Source of the DNA: Candidimonas humi
GTDB taxonomy: Bacteria > Pseudomonadota > Gammaproteobacteria > Burkholderiales > Burkholderiaceae_B
Direction of reading: 5' to 3'
DNA: 64,000 nt
Assembly (NCBI RefSeq): GCF_019166065.1
Contig: NZ_JAHTBN010000011.1
Location: 1 to 64,000, forward strand
Part shown: in pieces, positions 8,740-17,758 of the stretch
Layout of the letters: every line of letters begins with the position of its first letter
Numbering within the stretch: the stretch's first letter is position 1
The notes under the pieces: generated by a model
Database searches by the model: none
What the model saw: only the letters and a program-made list of their open reading frames with translations
What the model was told of the DNA's origin: nothing
Position numbers and translations under genes: made by a program

Positions 8740-9387
8740 CTTGAGCTTGCGATAAAGGTGGGTGCGTTCCAGGCCGGTTTTTTCCGACACGCGCGTCATG
8801 CTGTGATTCTCGCGGCCCAGATGGTATTCGAAATATATGCGTTCGAATTCGTCGCGCGCATCGCGCAGGGGCTGGTCGAGCGCGATGCTGCCCAGCAGGG
8901 AATTGCCGGTGTCCTTGGCTTGCGGTTCGGCGGCTTCCGGCGCCGGCGTGGTGACCAGCGGCTGGCCGGTTTCGGGGCGTCGTTCGGGCAGGCGCGCGGC
9001 CGCCGCCAGGCTGGGCGATAGCACCGGCCGGGCCAGGCCGGCGGCGATGGATTTCAGCAGCTTTTGCAGGGTGATGGGTTTTTCGAGGAAATCGACCGCG
9101 CCGATGCGGGTGGCCTCGACCGCCGTATCCACGGTGGCGTGGCCGCTCATCATGATGACCGGCATGTCGAGCAGGCCCTGCGAACCCCATTCCTTGAGCA
9201 GGCTGACGCCGTCGGTGTCGGGCATCCAGATATCGAGCAGGACGAGATCGGGCCGCGCGCGCAGCCGCGCGGCCCGGGCCTGCGCGGCGTTTTCGGCGAG
9301 TTCGACGGTGTGTCCTTCATCGTAGAGGATCTCGGACAGCAGCTCGCGTATGCCTATTTCGTCATCAACAACCAGGATTCTGGCCAT
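8701..9387 (-). CDS. NtrX-like response regulator without AAA+ domain (receiver plus Fis-type HTH)
   Basis: This 228-residue regulator has a receiver domain at residues 1-120, with acidic pocket D8-D9, phosphoacceptor D52 in LLDIWMPDTDG and conserved lysine in EKPI. A proline/alanine linker of about 60 residues follows. The C-terminal Fis-type helix-turn-helix (about residues 180-225) ends VSEKTGLERTHLYRKLKQLG. Canonical NtrX has a sigma54-activating AAA+ domain between these parts, and it is missing here. The regulator therefore probably cannot activate sigma54 promoters and may act like PrrA/RegA-type REC-Fis regulators. It is co-directional with the NtrY-like kinase 90 bp upstream, its obvious partner. 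Confidence 0.9.
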   Translation of the reverse strand: MARILVVDDEIGIRELLSEILYDEGHTVELAENAAQARAARLRARPDLVLLDIWMPDTDGVSLLKEWGSQGLLDMPVIMMSGHATVDTAVEATRIGAVDFLEKPITLQKLLKSIAAGLARPVLSPSLAAAARLPERRPETGQPLVTTPAPEAAEPQAKDTGNSLLGSIALDQPLRDARDEFERIYFEYHLGRENHSMTRVSEKTGLERTHLYRKLKQLGIDSSRKKSS

Positions 9388-9477
9388 ACATCCTCACTTA
9401 TCTTTTCCCCGCATTATCGTTCCCTTGCGCCGCAGAGTCCATAGACCGCAGGGACGGGCGCCCTGGGCGCGGCGCCA

Positions 9478-11847
9478 TCAGGCTTGCGCACTTCCAGAAC
9501 CGGGGGCCAGGCGCGTCAGCAGAATCGATATGCGCGCGCCGCCTTCGCGCCGATTGGAAATGTCGATACGCCCGCCGTGCTCTTCCACGATTTTCTTGAC
9601 GATGGCCAGGCCCAGGCCGGTGCCCGTCGACTTGGTCGTGACATAAGGCTCGAAGACGCGCGGCAGCACTTGCGACGCGAAACCGGGGCCATTGTCCGTG
9701 ACGGTCAGGCGCACCGCCTGGTGCTGTTCGCCCCCGTCGGCGCCGGAATGCGTCAAGCGCGTCTGCACCTGGATGCGGGCCTCGGACAGCGGCTGTTCCT
9801 GGCTGGCTGCGTCGCGCGCATTGGCCAGGAGATTATGTATGACCTGGCGCAGCTGCATCGGGTCGCCCTCGATGATCGGAACCTCGGCATCGAAATCGGC
9901 CTCGATCGCCGGCCCGCGCCGCTCTTCGCGTCCGGTCGCACCGGCGGCCGGATCCCAGCCATACAGCGTCAGCACCTCGGCTATCAGCGCGTTGATATCG
10001 ATCGCCTGCATCTGGGCGGGCGGCGTGCGCGCGTATTCGCGGAAGTCGTCCACCATCTGCTTGAGCGAAGCCACCTGGTTGACGATGGTATTGGTCGAAC
10101 GCACGAGCATGGCGGCGTCGGCCTCGCCGAGCCGGTCGGCCAGCTTCATCGCCAGGCGCTCGGCCGACAACTGTATGGGCGTCAGGGGATTCTTGATTTC
10201 GTGCGCCAGGCGGCGCGCCACCTCGCCCCAGGCCACCGTGCGATTGGCGGAAATGACTTCGCTGATGTCGTCGAACACCACCAGGTAGCCGTTGTTGCGG
10301 CCGTCCACGCTGAGATGCGTGCCGCGCGCCAGCAGGGTAACCACGTGTTTCTTCTGCTCGTTGTCGCTGGCGGCCTCGACTTCCAGCTCGAACTGCTGCT
10401 GCCAGTACTGGCGCTCCGAGCCCACCGCGGTGTGGGCGGCGAAAGCCTGGCGGATCTGGTGCGACAACTCGAACGCGCCCTCGACGGTCTCGAGCGGCCG
10501 GCCCTTGACCGAGCGCAGGTCGACGCGCAGGATGGCCTGCGCCCCCTGGTTGAACATGGTGACGCGGAAGGCTTCGTCGAACACCAGCACGCCCGAGGAC
10601 AGATTGCTCAGCACCGATTCCAGGTACACCTTGGAGCGCTCGAGCTGCTGGCGGTTGCTCTCGACCATGTGGCGCGCTTCGTCGAGCTGGCGCGTCATGG
10701 CATTGAAAGAACGGGTCAGTTGCCCGACCTCGTCCTTTTCGGGCGGCTCGGGCAAGGGCCGGTAATCGCCCACCCCGACCGCCTGCGTGCCCGCGGCCAG
10801 CGTCAGCAGCGGGCGCACCAGGCGGCGCGACAAGGCCAGCGCGGCCACCACGGCGGCAAACACCGCCAGGATCAGCGCCAGGGTCAGGGTAATGCCGTAC
10901 AGCTTGCGCAGGCCCAGGCGCGACAGGGCCAGTTCCTGATAGTCGCGAAAGCCCTGCTGCACCTGGTTGGCGTTGTGCGCGATCTGGTCCGGCACCGGCT
11001 GTATCACCTGCAGCCAGCGCGTGTCGGGCGCCACGCCCAGCGCATAGGAAAAGCGATCCATCGAATTGATGGGTATCACGATGCGCAGGCGCAGCCCCGA
11101 ACCCTCGTCTTCCGGGCCCAGGCCGCCGCTCTTGCGGTCATAGGTTTCCGCCGCCGCGTAGCCGCGCGACACCCGCAACTGGTTCATGACGCTGGCCGGC
11201 GGCATGTCGGGCAGCAACTGGCCATAGGCCGAGGACGAGAAGGCCACCAGCCGGCCGCTGCCGGTAAAGACCATGACCTCGGCCACGCCGCTGGCTTCGC
11301 GCAAGGTGGTAATGGCCAGCGCCATGTCCGAATCACTGGAATTGGCCAGCTTGGCCGCAATATCGCGCGCGCGGGAAGTCAGGTCGTTGATCTGCGAATC
11401 GAGCGCCGCGCGCCCCAGGTTCAGCCCCGCTTCCAGGGCCGTATCGACGCGCACATTGAACCAGGACTCGATCGACCGCGACATGAACTGCACCGACAGC
11501 ACGTAGATCAGCGCGCCCGGCAGCACGCCGATCAGTGCGAACGACAAGGCCATGCGCGAAGTCAGGCGCGCGCCGAACTGGCGGCGCCGGATCTGGCGCA
11601 GCAGCCTCGCGGTAAGCACCAGCACCCAGAAAATCAGGGCTACCGCGAATATGCCGTTGAGCAGCAGCAGCGTGTCGTACTGCTGGGCATAGCGCGAGGC
11701 ATTGCCTGTGGACCACACCAGCAGCGCGAGCAGGGCCAGGGCGCTGACCGCCGCGACGGCCAGCACCAGCCTCAACCCCCACGTCAGGAGGGATCTGCGA
11801 CGGAAACGGAAAAGGTGAAATCTTTCCATGGAGTGGTCATGGACCAT
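9478..11847 (-). CDS. ntrY: NtrY-like membrane sensor histidine kinase
   Basis: This kinase of 789 residues has membrane segments near residues 20-45, 60-82 and 98-120, a large extracytoplasmic region, and another segment near 315-340. A HAMP-like region, a PAS domain (VLSNLSSGVLVFDE), the HisKA box HEIKNPLTPIQL (His near residue 549) and an HATPase with NLLANARDA, TDNGPGF and GTGLGLAI follow. It should autophosphorylate and pass phosphate to the downstream REC-Fis regulator; the signal is unknown, with nitrogen or redox cues known for relatives. The start is uncertain: ATG at 11847 or 11829. Either overlaps the DUF4390 gene end by 46-64 bp. Confidence 0.92.
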   Translation of the reverse strand: MVHDHSMERFHLFRFRRRSLLTWGLRLVLAVAAVSALALLALLVWSTGNASRYAQQYDTLLLLNGIFAVALIFWVLVLTARLLRQIRRRQFGARLTSRMALSFALIGVLPGALIYVLSVQFMSRSIESWFNVRVDTALEAGLNLGRAALDSQINDLTSRARDIAAKLANSSDSDMALAITTLREASGVAEVMVFTGSGRLVAFSSSAYGQLLPDMPPASVMNQLRVSRGYAAAETYDRKSGGLGPEDEGSGLRLRIVIPINSMDRFSYALGVAPDTRWLQVIQPVPDQIAHNANQVQQGFRDYQELALSRLGLRKLYGITLTLALILAVFAAVVAALALSRRLVRPLLTLAAGTQAVGVGDYRPLPEPPEKDEVGQLTRSFNAMTRQLDEARHMVESNRQQLERSKVYLESVLSNLSSGVLVFDEAFRVTMFNQGAQAILRVDLRSVKGRPLETVEGAFELSHQIRQAFAAHTAVGSERQYWQQQFELEVEAASDNEQKKHVVTLLARGTHLSVDGRNNGYLVVFDDISEVISANRTVAWGEVARRLAHEIKNPLTPIQLSAERLAMKLADRLGEADAAMLVRSTNTIVNQVASLKQMVDDFREYARTPPAQMQAIDINALIAEVLTLYGWDPAAGATGREERRGPAIEADFDAEVPIIEGDPMQLRQVIHNLLANARDAASQEQPLSEARIQVQTRLTHSGADGGEQHQAVRLTVTDNGPGFASQVLPRVFEPYVTTKSTGTGLGLAIVKKIVEEHGGRIDISNRREGGARISILLTRLAPGSGSAQA

Positions 11848-12359
11848 GCGCTGCTATTGAGCGCATTGATCTGGAAGGGCCGCGCCAGGCGCGAGGTGTC
11901 CAGGCGCAGGCGGATCTTGCCGTGGTACTTGCGGTCGGACTCGAGATCTTTGACGCTGGCCACGGCCCAGCCGCGTATGTGCCGGATCACCGACAGCGAA
12001 TCGCTCAGCGAGGTTTCGGGCAGGGACAGGTCGCCGGTGCCTACCCGCCACTGGCGGGTCAGGGCGTTGTAGACCACGCGCCAGGTGAGCTGCTTGTCCA
12101 CCACGGTGCGGTCGAACCACCACCAGCGACGCGCGACGATTTCCAGGTCGGCGGTGAAATAAATGGGCACGCCTTTTTCGGCGGCATCGCGCAATTCGCT
12201 GCTGACGTCGAAGTCGATATCGGCGTCGATGTAGAGCTCGCCGTCGCGCACCGCGGGCTCGACCCGGGTGACCTGGGCCGGATCCTGCGCCCACGCGGGC
12301 CCGGCCTGGACACACAGGCCCAGGCATACGAGCAGCAGACACAGCATGCGCAATATCAT
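11784..12359 (-). CDS. DUF4390 family exported protein
   Basis: This 191-residue protein has a hydrophobic signal peptide (LCLLLVCLGLCVQAG, about residues 6-24, AWA|QDP cleavage). A beta-rich body follows with WWWFDRTVVDKQLTWRVVYN and GDLSLPETSLSDSLSVIRHI, which I recognise as the DUF4390 family. Its function is unknown. In Burkholderiales it is regularly found between rsmB and the ntrYX-like pair, as here, which hints at a role linked to the kinase's extracytoplasmic sensing; that link is inference. The ATG at 12359 sits directly before the signal peptide. The 3' end overlaps the ntrY start. Confidence 0.86.
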   Translation of the reverse strand: MILRMLCLLLVCLGLCVQAGPAWAQDPAQVTRVEPAVRDGELYIDADIDFDVSSELRDAAEKGVPIYFTADLEIVARRWWWFDRTVVDKQLTWRVVYNALTRQWRVGTGDLSLPETSLSDSLSVIRHIRGWAVASVKDLESDRKYHGKIRLRLDTSRLARPFQINALNSSAWSMTTPWKDFTFSVSVADPS

Positions 12360-12507
12360 CAGTTGCGTAGGTTCTCGCAAAGCCCGAAGGCGAAAGCCCC
12401 GGGAAAAATCCGCAGCGCCCGCCCGGCGCCGCCACGCCCGGTAAAGGGCTGGCCGGCAAGGCGGGACCGTTAGTGCGGAGCTTCCCTGGCCCATTATTTT
12501 TGACGAC

Positions 12508-13974
12508 TCAAGGCTTCTTGGCAAACAAAGCGTAATAGAAGCCATCATACAGGCTGGCCGCGCCCTGCCCGGGCAGCGGCAGCAACTGTCCCGGCGCGGG
12601 CAGGCGCAGCGCGTCGGGATGGCGCCCGGCGAACTGCTCGGCCTGGACCCGGCCTTCCTGCGGAAAGATCGAGCAGGTGGCGTACAGCAGGCGCCCGCCG
12701 GGCTTGACGGTGCGCCACAAGGCGTCGGCGATGCGGCGCTGCAGCGCCGCCGTGCGGGCCACATCGGCCTCGCGGCGCAGCCAGCGGATGTCGGGATGGC
12801 GGCGCACGATGCCCGAGGCGGTGCAGGGTACGTCGGCCAGCACAGCGTCGTAGGGACGCCCGTCCCACCACTGCTCGACATCGGCCGCATCGGCGCAGCG
12901 CAGCGACACCTGCGGGCCGTCCAGCCCCAGGCGCCGCAGGTTCTGCGCCACACGCTCCAGCCGCCCGGCATCGGCATCCAGGGCCTGCAGCTCGATGTCG
13001 GCCGATTCCAGCAAATGCGCGGTCTTGCCGCCCGGCGCGGCGCAGGCATCCAGCACGCGCATGCCGTCGGCCGGCGCCAGCAGACTGGCCGCCTGCTGGG
13101 CCGCGGCGTCCTGCACCGACCACAGCCCCTGCTCGAAGCCGGGGATCTGCTGCACCGGGCAGGGCCGCGCCAGGACAATGCCCGCCGCGCCCAGCGGCTG
13201 CGCCTCGATGCCGGCCTGCCGCAAGCGCGCCAGCAGCTCGGCCGGCGTATTGCGGCGCACATTGACGCGCAGGGTCATGGGCCCGGGCTCGTCGGCCGCA
13301 AGCAGCAAGGCCTGCCAGTCGTCGGGATAGGCGCGTTCGAGCAGCCTGACCCACCATTCGGGATGATTCCAGCGCCCCCGGGTCGTGTGCAGCGCCCTTT
13401 CCAGCAACTCGTCGCGGCCGCGCAGGAAATTGCGCAGCACGCCGTTGAGCAGGCCCTTGTAGGACGCGAGCCGGCTTTGCGAGGCCGCGGCGCACACCGC
13501 CTGGTCCACCACCGTATGCACGGCGTACACCGGCACATCGCGCCGCAAGGCTACCCGCCCCGCAGCATCCGCTTGCCTGCCTTTCTGTTCGTCGCCGGCG
13601 GCAAGCGCGGCCGCAGCTGTGGTTGCAGGTGCTGTCGTGGGCGCTGTCGCAGTTGCAGCCGGGCTCGCGGCAGCCGCGGCGCAGGCGGCGTCCAGCACGA
13701 CCAGGCTGACCAGCAGCAAGGCATCGAACAACGGATTGGGGGGAACCCGCCGCACCAGGGCCGAGCGCAGCTCGCCGGCCAGGCCCAGGCGGCGCATGGC
13801 ATGAAAGGAAATCGCCTGCGCGCCCGCCCGCAGCCCCGCCGGCGTCTGCGCCAGGCTGTCCGACAGCGAGCGCCCGGACAACACCGCGCGCACATTGTGC
13901 GCGGCGGCCAGCAGGATATCGGACAGTGCGGGGCCGGAAGGCCCGGCGGAGGTTTCGGATACGGACTTGGGCAT
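12508..13974 (-). CDS. rsmB: 16S rRNA (cytosine(967)-C(5))-methyltransferase
   Basis: This 488-residue enzyme methylates C967 of 16S rRNA. An N-terminal NusB-like RNA-binding domain comes first. The Rossmann methyltransferase domain has DACAAPGGKTAHL (SAM site), LADVPCTASG (motif IV cysteine) and the catalytic cysteine in YATCSIFPQEG. At 488 residues it is longer than E. coli RsmB (429). Most of the excess is an alanine/threonine-rich insertion near residues 97-140 (runs such as ATATAPTTAPATT) inside the NusB-like domain. It heads a same-strand run rsmB, DUF4390, ntrY, response regulator. Confidence 0.95.
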   Translation of the reverse strand: MPKSVSETSAGPSGPALSDILLAAAHNVRAVLSGRSLSDSLAQTPAGLRAGAQAISFHAMRRLGLAGELRSALVRRVPPNPLFDALLLVSLVVLDAACAAAAASPAATATAPTTAPATTAAAALAAGDEQKGRQADAAGRVALRRDVPVYAVHTVVDQAVCAAASQSRLASYKGLLNGVLRNFLRGRDELLERALHTTRGRWNHPEWWVRLLERAYPDDWQALLLAADEPGPMTLRVNVRRNTPAELLARLRQAGIEAQPLGAAGIVLARPCPVQQIPGFEQGLWSVQDAAAQQAASLLAPADGMRVLDACAAPGGKTAHLLESADIELQALDADAGRLERVAQNLRRLGLDGPQVSLRCADAADVEQWWDGRPYDAVLADVPCTASGIVRRHPDIRWLRREADVARTAALQRRIADALWRTVKPGGRLLYATCSIFPQEGRVQAEQFAGRHPDALRLPAPGQLLPLPGQGAASLYDGFYYALFAKKP

Positions 13975-14253
13975 GGCGGCAGGAGGAATCTGGTAGGGAC
14001 TGTATCACCAATTCATGAGAGGGCGCGGGCATGGAACCTGCTCCTCGGGACGCCCGCCCCGCTTCAGGACGGGTCGACGCCGTCGCGGCCACAAACCAAG
14101 GATGGCTAGGCAGGGGGTCCCATCAGCCTTGCACACCCGCCGCCGCGTTTTCCAAGGCCCTGCCGCAACCGTTAAAATTACAGTCTTTTCCTGCCCCCTA
14201 CGCACTGCCCCCAGGCTTCCCTCGCGGGCGCGGGTATACCAGAGGTCTCATCC

Positions 14254-15570
14254 ATGAATTCCCCCAAAGTCGGTTTCGTCAGCCTGGGCTGCCCCAAGGC
14301 GCTGGTCGATTCCGAACGCATCTTGACCCAATTGCGCACCGAAGGCTATGCCATTACGCCGGACTACGACGATGCCGACGTGGTGGTGGTCAACACCTGC
14401 GGCTTCATCGACAGCGCCAAGGCGGAATCGCTGGATGCCATCGGCGAGGCGATCGCCGAGAACGGCAAGGTCATTGTCACGGGCTGCATGGGCGTGGAGG
14501 AATCGGCGATCCGCGACGTGCATCCGGCGGTGCTGGCGGTCACCGGGCCGCAGCAATACGAACAGGTGGTACGGGCGGTGCACGAGGCCGCGCCGCCCAG
14601 CCTGGAACACGACCCCTACGTCGACCTGGTGCCGCCGCAAGGCATCAAGCTCACGCCGCGCCACTATGCCTACCTGAAGATTTCCGAGGGCTGCAACCAC
14701 CATTGCAGCTTCTGTATCATCCCGTCGATGCGCGGCCGGCTGGTCAGCCGCCCGGTGGGCGACGTGCTGGGCGAGGCCGAGCGCCTGGTCAAGGCGGGCG
14801 TCAAGGAACTGCTGGTGATCTCGCAGGACACCAGCGCCTATGGCGTGGACGTCAAGTTCCGCAGCGGCTTCTGGAATGGCCGGCCGGTCAAGACCCGGCT
14901 CACCGAGCTGTGCCAGGCGCTGGCCGGCTTCGGGGTCTGGACGCGGCTGCATTACGTCTATCCCTATCCGCACGTGGACGAGGTCATTCCGCTGATGGCC
15001 GAAGGCCGCATCCTGCCCTACCTGGACATTCCCTTCCAGCACGCCAGCCCGCGCATCCTCAAGGCCATGAAGCGCCCCGCCTTCGAAGACCGCACGCTGG
15101 GGCGCATCCGGCAATGGCGCGAGGCCTGTCCCGAGCTGACCCTGCGCTCGACCTTCATCGTCGGCTTTCCCGGCGAGACCGAAGAAGATTTCCAGTACCT
15201 GCTGGACTGGATGTCCGAAGCCCAGCTCGACCGCGTCGGCTGTTTCCAGTATTCGCCGGTGCAGGGCGCGTCCGCCAATGAGCTGCCGGGCGCAGTGCCC
15301 GACGAGGTCAAGCAGGAACGCTGGGAACGCTTCATGGCGCATCAACAGGCGATTTCCATCGAAAGGCTGGCGCAGAAGGTGGGCCGCGAGATCGACGTGC
15401 TGATCGACGAGGTCGACGCCGACGGCGCGGTCGGGCGCTCCAGCGCCGACGCGCCCGAGATCGACGGCAATGTCTACGTACAGAGCGAGCGCCCGCTGCA
15501 GCCGGGCGACATGCTGCGCGCCCGCGTCACCGACAGCGACGAATACGACTTGTACGCGCAAGCCGTCTGA
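14254..15570 (+). CDS. rimO: Ribosomal protein S12 methylthiotransferase RimO
   Basis: This 438-residue radical SAM enzyme adds a methylthio group to the conserved aspartate of ribosomal protein S12. The N-terminal UPF0004 domain carries cysteines in [15 protein letters not shown] and TGCMG that bind one Fe-S cluster. The radical SAM motif CNHHCSFC begins at Cys147 (C147, C151, C154) and binds the second. A C-terminal TRAM domain follows. The length matches E. coli RimO (441). The start [15 protein letters not shown] is standard. The gene stands alone, 280 bp from rsmB and convergent with fmt. Confidence 0.97.
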   Translation: MNSPKVGFVSLGCPKALVDSERILTQLRTEGYAITPDYDDADVVVVNTCGFIDSAKAESLDAIGEAIAENGKVIVTGCMGVEESAIRDVHPAVLAVTGPQQYEQVVRAVHEAAPPSLEHDPYVDLVPPQGIKLTPRHYAYLKISEGCNHHCSFCIIPSMRGRLVSRPVGDVLGEAERLVKAGVKELLVISQDTSAYGVDVKFRSGFWNGRPVKTRLTELCQALAGFGVWTRLHYVYPYPHVDEVIPLMAEGRILPYLDIPFQHASPRILKAMKRPAFEDRTLGRIRQWREACPELTLRSTFIVGFPGETEEDFQYLLDWMSEAQLDRVGCFQYSPVQGASANELPGAVPDEVKQERWERFMAHQQAISIERLAQKVGREIDVLIDEVDADGAVGRSSADAPEIDGNVYVQSERPLQPGDMLRARVTDSDEYDLYAQAV

Positions 15571-15707
15571 TAGCGCCGCGCCATCGAAGAGACGAGGGCT
15601 CTCGCCCAAGACTTCGCGCCAGGCAGGCACCTCAGGCGACAAATACGCAAGGCAGGAGCCTTGCGCAGGAGCGTTGCCAGGCCATGCGCGGGCCGGCCCC
15701 TGCCGCT

Positions 15708-16661
15708 TCAGCCCCGGGAATCGGCTTGCGGCTGCCAGCCGCGCACGAATATGTCGACCGGCTGGCGCTTGCCGCCGGCCTTCTGCAGCACAAGCAGCCG
15801 CAATATTCCATCGGCAGTGGCAAGGTCTATGCCTTGCGGCCCCACGGCTTCGACTTCGCCGGGCGCGCGGCTTGCGGGGCGCGCCAGCGCCTCGGCCAGC
15901 CAGACCTTGACCGGCTCGGCCAGGCCCGGCAGGCGCGCGGTGGCGCCGGGCACCGGGTCGAAGGCCCGGACGCGCCGTTCGAGTTCCTGCGCCGGACGGG
16001 AAAAATCCAGCGGGGCTTCGGCCTTGTCCAGCTTGGCGGCATAGGTGACGCCGTCGGCCGGCTGGGCTTGCGGCTCGATGCCGGCCGGCAGCCGGTCCAG
16101 CACCTCGACGATGGCTTGCGCCCCCAGCGCCGCCAGTTCATCGTGCAGGCGCGCGGCATTGTGTTGCGGCGTTATGGGGATTTCCTTGCGCAGCAGCATG
16201 GCGCCGGTGTCCAGCCCGGCATCCATTTGCATGATGGTCACCCCGCTGCGCGCGTCGCCGGCCTCGATGGCGCGCTGGATCGGCGCCGCGCCGCGCCAGC
16301 GCGGCAGCAGGCTGGCGTGGATGTTCAGGCAGCCATGGCGCGGCAGGTCCAGCACCCATTGCGGCAGGATCAGCCCGTACGCAGCCACTACCATCGCGTC
16401 CGGAGCATATTGTTCCAGCGCCAGGCGCGCGGCCCGGGCTTCTTCGGGGTATTTGCCGTCCAGGCGCAGGCTGCGCGGCTGCAGCACGGGTATGCCCGCC
16501 GCCTCGGCCGCCTGCTTGACGGGACCGGGCACGAGCTTCATGCCGCGCCCCGACGGGCGGTCGGGCTGGGTCAGGGCCAGGCCGACCTCGTGCCCGTGCG
16601 CCAGCAAGGCGTCCAGCGCCAGGCGCGCGAATTCGGGGGTTCCGGCAAAGACGAGTCGCAT
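15708..16661 (-). CDS. fmt: Methionyl-tRNA formyltransferase
   Basis: This 317-residue enzyme transfers a formyl group from 10-formyl-tetrahydrofolate to initiator Met-tRNA. Visible motifs are [16 protein letters not shown] at the start, the tRNA-binding basic loop [16 protein letters not shown], and the catalytic stretch [17 protein letters not shown] with the HxSLLP signature. The length matches E. coli Fmt (315). It is downstream of def on the same strand with a 236-bp spacer, longer than the tight def-fmt spacing of many species. Confidence 0.97.
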   Translation of the reverse strand: MRLVFAGTPEFARLALDALLAHGHEVGLALTQPDRPSGRGMKLVPGPVKQAAEAAGIPVLQPRSLRLDGKYPEEARAARLALEQYAPDAMVVAAYGLILPQWVLDLPRHGCLNIHASLLPRWRGAAPIQRAIEAGDARSGVTIMQMDAGLDTGAMLLRKEIPITPQHNAARLHDELAALGAQAIVEVLDRLPAGIEPQAQPADGVTYAAKLDKAEAPLDFSRPAQELERRVRAFDPVPGATARLPGLAEPVKVWLAEALARPASRAPGEVEAVGPQGIDLATADGILRLLVLQKAGGKRQPVDIFVRGWQPQADSRG

Positions 16662-16897
16662 GATGATATGGATACGGCGGTTTCAAAACCGCATGATAGC
16701 AAGCGCCCCGACGGCGGCGAGGGGCTTGCCTGGAAGAGCCTGTCAGGGCCGCCCGCTGCGGCAGGCGGGCTGGGGGGCAAGCTCAGGCCTCGTTCGCGCA
16801 ACACCCCGAAGCAGCGCGTGCAACGAGCAGCCTATGCCATGGCCATCGAGAAGCTTTGGGCATCGAGACGCCCCGCCGCCCATGGCCGCGCCACATA

Positions 16898-17413
16898 CTA
16901 CATGCGCTGGGCTTCCAGGCGTTCCTGCTTGCGTATCTTGGTGCGGATGCGGTTCTGCTTGAGGGGCGACAGGTATTCGACGAATACCTTGCCCAGCAGA
17001 TGGTCGAGCTCGTGCTGCACGCACACGGCCAGCATGCCGTCGGCGTCGAACTCGAAAGGCTCGCCCTGCTCGTTCAGCGCGCGCACGTGGATGCTCGCCG
17101 AGCGGCGCACTTCGTCGTAGACGTCCGGCACCGACAGGCAGCCCTCTTTGGAGATCTCTTGCTCTTCGCTCTTCCAGGTGATTTCGGGATTGATCAAGAC
17201 CAGCAGATCGTTGCACTCGTCGGAAATATCGATGACCACCACCCGCTCGTGCACGTCCACCTGCGTAGCTGCCAGCCCTATGCCCGGCGCCTCGTACATG
17301 GTTTCGGCCATGTCGCGCACCAGCTTGCGGATGCGATCGTCGACGACGGCCACCGGCTTGGCGACTTTGCGCAAGCGTGGGTCGGGATAGCGAAGAATAG
17401 GAAGCAAAGCCAT
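16898..17413 (-). CDS. def: Peptide deformylase
   Basis: This 171-residue metalloenzyme removes the formyl group from nascent proteins. All three signature motifs are present: GIGLAATQ (motif 1), EGCLSVP (motif 2, metal-binding Cys) and QHELDHLLG (motif 3, HExxH). The ATG at 17413 gives the classic [16 protein letters not shown]-terminus; the frame extending further upstream does not resemble the family. It is divergent from dprA and upstream of fmt, the usual def-fmt-dprA neighbourhood. Confidence 0.97.
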   Translation of the reverse strand: MALLPILRYPDPRLRKVAKPVAVVDDRIRKLVRDMAETMYEAPGIGLAATQVDVHERVVVIDISDECNDLLVLINPEITWKSEEQEISKEGCLSVPDVYDEVRRSASIHVRALNEQGEPFEFDADGMLAVCVQHELDHLLGKVFVEYLSPLKQNRIRTKIRKQERLEAQRM

Positions 17414-17758
17414 ACGTAGATCCAGTGTGTCGGGCGGCGCCTTGCGAGGCGGCGCAAGCCGCGGGCCGCGTGGGCCGCTGGGTGCCGCGCCCGGCAAAGC
17501 CGGCGGGTCCGCGCGGCCGGCGGCACCGCAAACGACATCCCCGCAGCACGGCCGCCCGGGCCATATATCAAAACTCTATATTAAATCAAAGGCCTGCATA
17601 CATCACGCGGATCCGGCGCAAAGGCCGGCCCGCGACACGGCCCGAGGCCCGCCTCGCGACAGGCGGGATTCGCCAGCAGACGCACCCCTGCCACAGGGGG
17701 CGGCTATCCCGGTCACTTACCGCTGCACCAAGGCGCCATCCTGTGCCACACTCGCGTC
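17414..17758. other. Gene-free def/dprA divergent intergenic region
   Basis: These 345 bp hold no supported gene. An AT-rich island near 17563-17597 (ATATATC, CTATATTAAAT) breaks the GC-rich background and is the likeliest site for the divergent promoters. I cannot assign specific boxes with confidence. Confidence 0.5.

Noticed and set aside
9484-12072. 862-residue plus-strand open frame across ntrY
   Set aside because: No recognisable motif, composition of H/R/G typical of antisense frames, and it lies over a kinase with all expected motifs on the other strand.
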